Notes under the pieces: model-generated
Told to the model about the DNA's origin: nothing
Database searches by the model: none
Seen by the model: the letters and a program-made list of their open reading frames with translations, nothing else
Assembly (NCBI RefSeq): GCF_005116655.2
Contig: NZ_CP050698.1
Coordinates: forward strand, 3,805,501-3,869,500
Source: Desulfosediminicola flagellatus
GTDB lineage: Bacteria; Desulfobacterota; Desulfobulbia; Desulfobulbales; Desulfocapsaceae
Reading direction: 5' to 3'
Length of the DNA stretch: 64,000 nt
Shown here: piece by piece, positions 17,659-24,801 of the stretch
How positions within the stretch are numbered: the first letter of the stretch is position 1
Layout: every line of letters starts with the position of its first letter
Made by a program: the position numbers and the translations under genes

Positions 17659-18054
17659 CTATTTTTTGTAGTTGGGATAGTTGAATGAGTGGCAACCAGC
17701 GCAAAGCGGTTTGCTCTCCTGGTGTTCGCCATGACATTCCATACACGGCACATCTTTGCCGTAGTGCATGTTGTTATGGGGGTTCTGCCATTTTTCATCT
17801 TCAGGGCGAGCTGTTGTCTCTATCAATTCATTCCCGTCATGACAATCCAGGCAGGCAAAATCCGCGGGAAATGTTGTCGGCTTTGAATTGTCATGGCATG
17901 AATCGCAGGATTTCCCATCATAAAGGTCGGCGTGATAGCTTCGTCCTTTTTTATCTCCGTATTGCTGCAAGGTTTCTCCTGCAAAACTCATCCCGGCAAT
18001 AAACACAACACCTACTGCTATAAGAAATATATTTAACTTCAATTGTGGTTTCAT
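17659..18054 (-). CDS. Periplasmic tetraheme cytochrome c, flavocytochrome partner
   Basis: A 131-residue protein from the ATG at 18054 (AAGGAG five bases upstream). It has a Sec signal peptide (MKPQLKLNIFLIAVGVVF then cleavage near SFA-GE) and four CXXCH heme sites: CDSCH, CLDCH, CMECH and CAGCH, plus extra histidines (NPHNNMH, GEHQE) for bis-His ligation. This is the fold type of the heme domain of Shewanella flavocytochrome c3 and of small tetraheme cytochromes. It lies 22 bp after a fumarate-reductase-like flavoprotein gene, so the two likely form a split flavocytochrome that passes electrons from the membrane quinol pool or other cytochromes to the flavin subunit. Confidence 0.9.
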   Translation of the reverse strand: MKPQLKLNIFLIAVGVVFIAGMSFAGETLQQYGDKKGRSYHADLYDGKSCDSCHDNSKPTTFPADFACLDCHDGNELIETTARPEDEKWQNPHNNMHYGKDVPCMECHGEHQESKPLCAGCHSFNYPNYKK

Positions 18055-18076
18055 CACTTCTCCTTCTTTAGCGCAA

Positions 18077-19600
18077 TTATGATTTCATCATCGTTCTGGC
18101 CGCAGTCATTCCCATAACCATGCAGTCAGGAATTGAGCAACTGCCCAATCGGCTTACTCCGTGCATTCCGCCAGTAACCTCACCACCTGCATACAGTCCA
18201 GGGATCGGTTTCCAGGTATTTGAATCAATAACATGGGCATCTACGTCAATTTGGGCACCACCTTGACAATAATGAACCTTAGGCCAGTTTCTCACGACAA
18301 CAAAAGGAGCTTGAAGGTATTTTCCCTCAGCTTTGGCCATTGGCTTGCCAAACTGCTCGTCAACGCCCGACTTTACATAACCGTTATATTCTTCAACCTG
18401 AGCTTTGAGCGGCTCCAGCGGAATCTTATAGTGAGCAGCAACTTCCTCAATAGAGTCAAATTTCCAGCCGACACCGTACTTGAGCACCTTTTTCAATGTT
18501 GGATGTTCTTTGGCATGCTCGTAACTGGTGATAGTAATTGGTGGGAGAGGGTTGCCCTTGTCGTCACGACAGGCAAGCTGGGCATCAGAACGTGTTTTCC
18601 TGTCTGCAATTTCGTTCATGAACCGCTTACCTGTTTTAATATAAACGGAAATTGAATGGGCGAAGTTATATATTGAATAATTAGAAACATAGCCAAACCC
18701 ATCCTCATCCGGTGAGGCCCACGGTCCTGTTTGTATATGCGCCATGTGAACTGGGACGGCACCGACACGGAACATTTCAAGTAATGCTTCACCTGTTGCA
18801 CTGGGTGGATTGGTGGAAGGGACTTCTTCAGTGAGAGTTGGATCTTGGGCTTTGCGGAGCTCAACATTTCTTGCAAAACCACCCGTTGCAATTAAAACTC
18901 CTCTCTGGGCACGGACATTTACTTCAGTGCCCTCAACCCCGCGGTCATAATAGTGTCCCGTCAGTATTTTTGCCCCAATAACAGTTCCTTTCTCATCAAA
19001 AACAAGACTGTCAAACTTGGCCCGGGAAACTAATTTAACGCCCAGCTTTTTACATTGGTTTACAAGGGGCTGGATTATTCCAGCTCCGCACGCAACTGTC
19101 GTCTGGTAAGTACGTGGAACTGAGTGGCCACCCAATTGCTGTAGATATGGGAAATATTCACTTCCAGCGTCAAGCGTCATCTGGAGCGCTTCATTTGCGT
19201 GTTTGGCAACATGCAGCAAGAGATCCTCATACGCCACACCACGGCCAGCTTTCATCTGGTCAGCAGTCATCGTTTCAGGTGAATCTTTAACTCCTTTTTC
19301 CTTCTGTAGCGGTGAATTTGGTACCGCAAACAGCCCACCGTTAAAGGTGGAGTTCCCGCCAAAATATGGCATCTTGTCATACACGACGACATCTTTTGCT
19401 CCAAGCTTTTTTGCCTCAATAGCTGCTGCGAGTCCTGTAAAACCTGAGCCGATTATTACAACTTCGTGCTCTTCTCCCCACTTAACATTGCTTTCACTGG
19501 CCACAGCGTTTAACGCCGGAGCAGTCAGAGCGGCTGCACCAGCCATACCCATACCGGCGAGAAACTTACGACGATCTGCCTGATATCCTTTTTTTGCCAT
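18077..19600 (-). CDS. Tat-exported flavoprotein reductase, flavocytochrome c flavin-subunit family
   Basis: A 507-residue FAD protein of the fumarate reductase/urocanate reductase family. A twin-arginine signal (ADRRKFLAGMGMAGAAALTA) sends it to the periplasm. Then follow the dinucleotide-binding EVVIIGSGFTGLAAAIEAK and NSTFNGGLFAVPNS. The substrate-side segment KTGKRFMNEIADRKTRSDAQ keeps arginines where fumarate reductases have their proton-donating arginine, and GEVTGGMHGVSRLGSCSI keeps the second active-site arginine. The segment HHTMGG of Shewanella fumarate reductase is replaced by HYCQGG, so the substrate is probably not fumarate. Heme sites are absent and are supplied by the cytochrome gene 22 bp downstream. 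GGGAG precedes the ATG. Confidence 0.88.
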   Translation of the reverse strand: MAKKGYQADRRKFLAGMGMAGAAALTAPALNAVASESNVKWGEEHEVVIIGSGFTGLAAAIEAKKLGAKDVVVYDKMPYFGGNSTFNGGLFAVPNSPLQKEKGVKDSPETMTADQMKAGRGVAYEDLLLHVAKHANEALQMTLDAGSEYFPYLQQLGGHSVPRTYQTTVACGAGIIQPLVNQCKKLGVKLVSRAKFDSLVFDEKGTVIGAKILTGHYYDRGVEGTEVNVRAQRGVLIATGGFARNVELRKAQDPTLTEEVPSTNPPSATGEALLEMFRVGAVPVHMAHIQTGPWASPDEDGFGYVSNYSIYNFAHSISVYIKTGKRFMNEIADRKTRSDAQLACRDDKGNPLPPITITSYEHAKEHPTLKKVLKYGVGWKFDSIEEVAAHYKIPLEPLKAQVEEYNGYVKSGVDEQFGKPMAKAEGKYLQAPFVVVRNWPKVHYCQGGAQIDVDAHVIDSNTWKPIPGLYAGGEVTGGMHGVSRLGSCSIPDCMVMGMTAARTMMKS

Positions 19601-19750
19601 TTTAGAAGCTCCCTTTTAATATATTGGTCCTGTCTTGCTACTTTTCAGAAAAGGATTGCAACCTTTTCCTGAGAAATAACGTTATGCCTATCTGGAAGCA
19701 GCAGCATAGCTTGTAGTTGTGAGTTTTTGTAGGGGGAGAATCGGGTGTAT

Positions 19751-19774
19751 TTCGGGTATAATAGTATACCCGAA
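19751..19774. promoter_or_regulatory. Perfect dyad upstream of the exported flavoprotein gene
   Basis: TTCGGGTATA, a 4-base spacer and TATACCCGAA form a perfect 24-bp dyad, with a related half-site TCGGGTGTAT directly before it (19741-19750). It lies 150 bp ahead of the flavoprotein-cytochrome genes and just past the stop of the second flavoprotein gene. It is a good candidate binding site for the PAS-LuxR regulator encoded nearby. Confidence 0.6.
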
Positions 19775-19820
19775 GAGTATATGAAGAGAGTTGTGTTAAC
19801 GTTCGGTTATTGAATCACAA

Positions 19821-21236
19821 CTATACGTTCTCGTTTTCAGCGACAGCATTGACTCCTGCAATACGACCGAAAACAATACACTCAACGATAGAGTTGCTTC
19901 CCAAGCGACTGGCTCCATGTATTCCGCCTGTAACCTCCCCAGCTGCATAAAGACCTGGGATAGGAAGTCCTTCAGATACAGAGAGAACCTGAGCCTTTGA
20001 ATTTATTCGTATTCCTCCCATGCAATAGTGAACTTTGGGAAGAAGTCGGATGGAATAATACGGAGGGGTTGTTAGAGGCTTGAGATCTTTAGGTAGCGAT
20101 TTTTCAAATTCAGTATCACAGCCATGCCCCAGATACATGTTATAATTTCGAACGGTTTCAATCAAAGATGCCTCTGGAATCATATTGCTTTTTGCCAATT
20201 CTTCTATAGAATCAAACGCTTGAACGACGCCTCTTTTCAGGCATTTATCAAGAGTAGTCGCATACTTGACTCCTTGGGAATCCACGATGGCAACTGGTGC
20301 TCGATCCTTAAGAAGCATGGCATCTGTTCGCAATCTGCGATCAGACATTTCATTTACAAATCGCTTTCCTGTTTTGGCATCAACCATTATTCCGTATGGA
20401 AATCCTGCAAGAAGTGTAAAAAGAGAGCCGACCCCCCATCCTTTTTCGTCTAACGATGCCCAAGGACCTAGCTGAATCCAGCAAAGTTGGAGTGGTGTTG
20501 CACCAACTTCTAGTGCTGCAATGAGACCTTCAGCCGTAGCTCCTTTATGGTTTGTTGTGTCAATATTATTATTTAGCCGAGGATCTTGAATAAGCCGGAA
20601 TTTGACATCACTTCCGAACCCGCCCGTAGCAAGAACAACTGCTTTTTTTGCTCGTATGTGCTGAGTGATTCCGGATTGTTCATGGGGGAAGTGGTAATCA
20701 GATTGCACTTCTATCCCTTCAATCCGATCATTGGCCCCGGAAATCATCCTATTTAACCGGGTTTTAATTTTAATAGGAATTTCCAGCTGCCGACACTTAC
20801 TGAGCATCGGTTGAATTATCCCTGAACCTGAACCACTTTTCGTTGTGTATGTGCGAGGGACAGAATGTCCCCCGAGATGATTGAGGTTCTCTTTGTATTG
20901 AACAGCAAGGTTCTCAATAGACCAATGAAGTGCAGATAACGACTGATCTGCTACAACTTGAGCAAGTTCAGGATGGTTGAGGTTCATTCCAGCATTTAAC
21001 ATATCCTGATGCATGAGGTCAGGGCTATCAACAATCCCATCTCTTGTTTGAAGTGGAGAGCCTGCTACTGCAAATAAGCCGCCGCTTATAGCAGAATTAC
21101 CACCTGGAGTGCGCATTTTTTCAATCACAACAACATCTGCGCCTTTCTCTTTTGCTTCGATGGCAGCAGCAAGGCCAGCAAAGCCGGACCCTATGATGAC
21201 AACATCGTACTCTTCAGTCCATTTTTTGGTTCTCAC
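19821..21236 (-). CDS. Second flavoprotein of the fumarate reductase-like family, no export signal
   Basis: A 471-residue FAD protein starting at a GTG (21236) with AAGGAT nine bases upstream. It lacks a signal peptide and heme sites, so it should be cytoplasmic. The order of motifs matches the exported relative: EYDVVIIGSGFAGLAAAIEA, GGNSAISGGLFAVAGSP, KTGKRFVNEMSDRRLRTDAM, KVHYCMGGIRI and GEVTGGIHGASRLGSNSIVE. It is alike enough to be a duplicate, but its active-site segment HYCMGG differs slightly from HYCQGG, and it has no cytochrome beside it. It starts 38 bp after the PAS-LuxR regulator stop and is probably cotranscribed with it. Substrate unknown; a related cytoplasmic reductase or a sensor-linked enzyme are both possible. 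Confidence 0.85.
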   Translation of the reverse strand: MRTKKWTEEYDVVIIGSGFAGLAAAIEAKEKGADVVVIEKMRTPGGNSAISGGLFAVAGSPLQTRDGIVDSPDLMHQDMLNAGMNLNHPELAQVVADQSLSALHWSIENLAVQYKENLNHLGGHSVPRTYTTKSGSGSGIIQPMLSKCRQLEIPIKIKTRLNRMISGANDRIEGIEVQSDYHFPHEQSGITQHIRAKKAVVLATGGFGSDVKFRLIQDPRLNNNIDTTNHKGATAEGLIAALEVGATPLQLCWIQLGPWASLDEKGWGVGSLFTLLAGFPYGIMVDAKTGKRFVNEMSDRRLRTDAMLLKDRAPVAIVDSQGVKYATTLDKCLKRGVVQAFDSIEELAKSNMIPEASLIETVRNYNMYLGHGCDTEFEKSLPKDLKPLTTPPYYSIRLLPKVHYCMGGIRINSKAQVLSVSEGLPIPGLYAAGEVTGGIHGASRLGSNSIVECIVFGRIAGVNAVAENENV

Positions 21237-21274
21237 AGTGACGAAATCCTTAAATCCAGTGTATCTTTTTTTTG

Positions 21275-22960
21275 TTATTTGGAGTCAATGTTTTTTTCTG
21301 CAAGAAAAGCATAAAGATTGATATCCTGACCACGCAAACCGAGCTTTTTCCTGATATTTTTCCGATGAGACTGGATAGTTTCAAATGCTAGGTTCATAGT
21401 GTTACCAATCTCCTTACCGCTTAAACCTGCCTTGATGAATTGACATATGCGAAGCTCCGTTTTGCTCAGCTTCAATAAATTGCTATCCAGAGGACAATCA
21501 AAGCCTGTTGTCAGGGAAGTCAGCTGATCTTGAACAAGGGTTAAGTAACTTGAGCGGATATCTTCATCTTTCTCATTCGCAACTTTCGCTATTCCAGGCA
21601 AAATCGATGATCGGATGCGTGAAGAAATCCCGTATTCAACCTCTTTTCTCTGCTCTTCAATCGTTGCAAGTACATTACGTAATGTCACATTCATTTCTTC
21701 AGCATTCTGCCTTTGTCTAACCAGTCGTGTTTCTAATTCTTTCTGTTTGGAAATGTCCGAGACAATAATTGGCCAGAATTCTTGATCATCCAGGTCCATA
21801 AAAGCAATAGTTATCATACACGGAAACTGCCGACCATCTACATAGCTTCCCGCCAACTCTAAACTACGAATTTCTCCATCAGTGATTGTATCACGAGAAT
21901 GAGCCATCATCTTCAGGCCGCTTTCATCGGTCAACACTTGAAAAGAAGTGCCAACCAAGACCTCTAAAGGAATACCGAACATCTCACTTGCCATCATATT
22001 GGCTTCTACGACCTCTAGATCATTATCAAGAAGGAGTATGCCCTGCCCTACTGATTGAAAGATTGTGTCAATAATCACCTGTGATCTCGATAAATCACGG
22101 TTCTTTTCTACCACCCGATATTCCAAATCGTTCCGGTTGTCGACCATGTAAGTGATATCACTTAATATTAACAAAGCTCCTTCAGCAGGAGAGTCCATGC
22201 ATGATAAAGATTTTACCTGCAAGTTAAAATATTGGTTAACTCCTGAAAGTGGAAGAATGAATTCCTGATTCGTATCTGCCTGAGTATACGAAAACAATTG
22301 CTCGATATTACTGCAAGGAAGACCTAAAACTGTCCAACATGGACAATCAATAATTTTTTGACCTGAGAATCGGATTTTTGCTTCGGGATTAATCTCTGTG
22401 ATACAGCCTTTACCGTCAGTTATTATTACCAAATTGGAAGTAGAGTCAAAAATGCTCTTATATGTTGCTTTCTCTTTTGCCAGAATTTTACTACTGCGTT
22501 TTTCTTCTGAGGTAACATCGTGAGACTCTACAGTATGCCACGATTTTAAGACCTCAAGTTCGATGCAATCACCAATTTTGCCTAAAGCTCTTGATAGACT
22601 TCTTTTAGAAGTGTCGCTGGCTACAAGTTTGTCACTGCAATCGACTAAAAAAGACCATATTTTTTTAATGTTGTATATGAATTCGACTTGGCTGATGCCT
22701 TCGACGTTATAGGCGGCAGCAACCTTGGTAAAATTTGAGATTTCCTCAGAAAGGGCGTGGTTCCATACCTGGTAGTCGTCATTATAATCACGTGGAGTAA
22801 TTTTTTTGAGTCCATTGATTATCTGTAGAGTAGCTACGTTTAATCTTTGTCTGGAAATTAGACGTTTACTATCGTCCTCATAATCCTGATTATAGCATTC
22901 CCACGTATCCGATAGCGGTATAGATGAGTCCTCAAGTTGCTCTAGTAACCTCTCGATCAT
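21275..22960 (-). CDS. PAS-domain LuxR-type transcriptional regulator
   Basis: A 561-residue cytoplasmic regulator. The N-terminal ~170 residues are helical and unassigned. Two PAS-like domains follow: about 165-275 (KSIFDSTSNLVIITDGKGCI, EINPEAKIRFSGQKIIDCPC) and about 295-405 (IIDTIFQSVGQGILLLDNDL, ANMMASEMFGIPLEVLVGTS, WPIIVSDISKQKELE). A coiled-coil linker leads to a C-terminal LuxR helix-turn-helix (LSKTELRICQFIKAGLSGKE, then FETIQSHRKNIRKKLGL). The cysteines in DCPCWTVLGLPC might bind a metal or cluster. There is no receiver or kinase domain, so it likely senses a ligand or redox state directly. It is upstream of the flavoprotein genes and presumably controls them. Confidence 0.88.
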   Translation of the reverse strand: MIERLLEQLEDSSIPLSDTWECYNQDYEDDSKRLISRQRLNVATLQIINGLKKITPRDYNDDYQVWNHALSEEISNFTKVAAAYNVEGISQVEFIYNIKKIWSFLVDCSDKLVASDTSKRSLSRALGKIGDCIELEVLKSWHTVESHDVTSEEKRSSKILAKEKATYKSIFDSTSNLVIITDGKGCITEINPEAKIRFSGQKIIDCPCWTVLGLPCSNIEQLFSYTQADTNQEFILPLSGVNQYFNLQVKSLSCMDSPAEGALLILSDITYMVDNRNDLEYRVVEKNRDLSRSQVIIDTIFQSVGQGILLLDNDLEVVEANMMASEMFGIPLEVLVGTSFQVLTDESGLKMMAHSRDTITDGEIRSLELAGSYVDGRQFPCMITIAFMDLDDQEFWPIIVSDISKQKELETRLVRQRQNAEEMNVTLRNVLATIEEQRKEVEYGISSRIRSSILPGIAKVANEKDEDIRSSYLTLVQDQLTSLTTGFDCPLDSNLLKLSKTELRICQFIKAGLSGKEIGNTMNLAFETIQSHRKNIRKKLGLRGQDINLYAFLAEKNIDSK

Positions 22961-24169
22961 TGCGGCTTTCCCAATTCAATCCTTTTCATGCGATTCAGAA
23001 TATATTCGAAAATTAGCAAGCTAACTTCTGGCCAGCGAGCCTAAGCAGGAAGAGTCTCATAGCTTTCTTCTACCATGAGGTTTCCTTTAAAACTTTCTTT
23101 TAATATAGATCAGCCAGGAGACTGTCCGATAATAGATAGTTCATCTCAAATCGAGACATTTTGATAATACCAAGCGGAGACATATATATGATATTTCCAG
23201 CATTGTTATTATCGAAATGACGAAGAATTGGGGAGAAAAGGCATTCTCGGGCAGTCTCCCAAGTCCAGAATCGCCGGAATTATACTGCATTTTGTCAGTT
23301 CTGCACATTTTCTGGTTGTTATAGGTTTCTTCAAGTTTTTCTCTAGTGTCATGTCATGTGTCAAATGTCGTAATAATGCGAAGCTTTTTCTCTTCCTGCA
23401 AGACACGACTGATTGAGCATAGCAGCGCTATGTAACAGAAGGAGTAACGAAGTCAGGAAGTGAAAAGGGCGAGCAGAATTAGACATCTGATGCATGACAG
23501 GACACTAGTATGAGGTATAGACCTGATCAACTTCAATTGCTGGGTATTATGATATTGTCAAAATCTTGCCAAAGTTGAAGCAAGAAGTTGATTAAACGTT
23601 GGTCAATCAAGGTAACTGGAGAATATATATTCTTAATGCTTTGATTTAAAATAGTTTTTATCAATCTATCGTACCATCATTTACTTTTTCCTGCTTCTAT
23701 GAAATTGCCCCTGAGCCAACTGGAATTCCATGTGTAGTAATACTGTTATGAATCTCTTTGTTGCATGGACCTTGGGTGACTTTTATTTGCTCCAACACAA
23801 TTAATGTATTTCACATTATGTTTATCTTCGAAGTAGATAGTAAGAATTATCAAATCGAATCTGCAACAGTGTCACTTTTTATCAAAATCACGAAGAGTTT
23901 GGGAGAGGTCATTCACAGACAACGTATAGGAGGCTATCCGACTCAGGAAACAATCTACTGCAAAATTTTATCATCGATGTCCCAATGTCTTGTGGACGAT
24001 CTCATAAGTTCGACAGACTTCTACATTGGTTAAAAAGAATCCATATTCTCGGCATAAATCGAGTGAGAAATCAAAATGATACCACGTGTTTTCTGCACGT
24101 AATGGTAAAAAATGCCAACTAACGTTAACGTAACTCTAATTTTGTTGCGCCACTTATACACTGTATATC
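22961..24169. other. Gene-poor stretch upstream of the regulator
   Basis: About 1.2 kb without a supportable gene. It holds the divergent promoter areas for the regulator (minus) and the 24.2-kb promoter (plus). A 91-codon frame at 23758-24033 has a non-ATG start, no ribosome binding site and no recognisable product. Patches near 23.2-23.5 kb read like decayed coding sequence but I cannot name a source. Confidence 0.45.
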
Positions 24170-24225
24170 TTGACAAAATAGCATTTTATTAGTTAGTAGC
24201 ATTGATGTTTACGTAAACATCAATG
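24170..24225 (+). promoter_or_regulatory. Promoter overlapped by a 26-bp perfect palindrome
   Basis: A consensus -35 TTGACA (24170-24175), 17 bp, and a weaker -10 TTAGTA (24193-24198). Directly after it, at the expected start site, is a perfect palindrome 24200-24225 whose left half is CATTGATGTTTAC, centred on ACGT. LacI-family repressors favour such CG-centred palindromes overlapping the start site. The likely target is the plus-strand gene(s) that follow, above all the CoA-transferase-like gene at 24802. Confidence 0.65.
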
Positions 24226-24304
24226 TTGATATGAGATCATAATCTAAATGATTGATGTCGAATTCAATTTTCAAAATGATCTCTTAACCAATAAGGGCCT
24301 CATT

Positions 24305-24715
24305 ATGGATTTCAGCAAGGAAAACCTACGTTCAGCTGCCTCTACAGGTGCCGACCAGCTTTCTCGAGCACATCTTCATGATGCAGCATGCAGATTTGCC
24401 TACTATCGGGTTTGTCAAACGAACACAGCTCTACAAGCAATACTCATTTTGAGTCAAAAACCTGACCGTAGAGAACAGGCGCCCTCCTTTTCTCCTCAGC
24501 TCAATCAAGAAAAATCAGTAACTACTCAGGAGCATTCCATCTGGAGTCTACGCTTACCTGGCCATGATCGGGTCGCTTTGCATTCGAAGGCATTGAAGTC
24601 TATGCCTATCGAAATTCTGCGCTTATCTACCAGCCTCCCCGCTTATTGCATATGGAACGCTGCTAAACATTTACAGCTCCTGGAAACAGGGAATTATCTG
24701 GTCTTACATGAATAG
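24305..24715 (+). CDS. Doubtful hypothetical protein
   Basis: A 136-codon frame from ATG 24305 with a loose AGGG upstream; an earlier in-frame ATG at 24248 directly follows the operator. The product (MDFSKENLRSAASTGADQLS at the start) matches no family I know, has no membrane helix and shows uneven composition. An 18-bp stretch inside it (24543-24560) recurs in non-coding DNA at 34500-34517, and another frame reads more protein-like in places, so this may be decayed or non-coding sequence between the promoter and the CoA-transferase gene. The alternative is a leader-region small gene under the same operator. Confidence 0.28.
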   Translation: MDFSKENLRSAASTGADQLSRAHLHDAACRFAYYRVCQTNTALQAILILSQKPDRREQAPSFSPQLNQEKSVTTQEHSIWSLRLPGHDRVALHSKALKSMPIEILRLSTSLPAYCIWNAAKHLQLLETGNYLVLHE

Positions 24716-24801
24716 TTATAAAAGATATTACGCAGCCTAAGAATGAATTAACCCATAGATCAGTCGGGTCACCTATCAATTAAACTACGTTTTACGGGTG
24801 A

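Noticed and set aside
17379-17684. 101-codon frame spanning the T/G homopolymer
   Set aside because: It encodes FFFFFGGG through the homopolymer, runs into the cytochrome gene on the other strand and has no ribosome binding site.
23758-24033. 91-codon frame upstream of the palindrome
   Set aside because: Non-ATG start, no ribosome binding site and no family recognised.
24200-24225. Rho-independent terminator at the 26-bp palindrome
   Set aside because: There is no loop and no T-tract, and it overlaps the expected start site of a promoter; an operator fits better.
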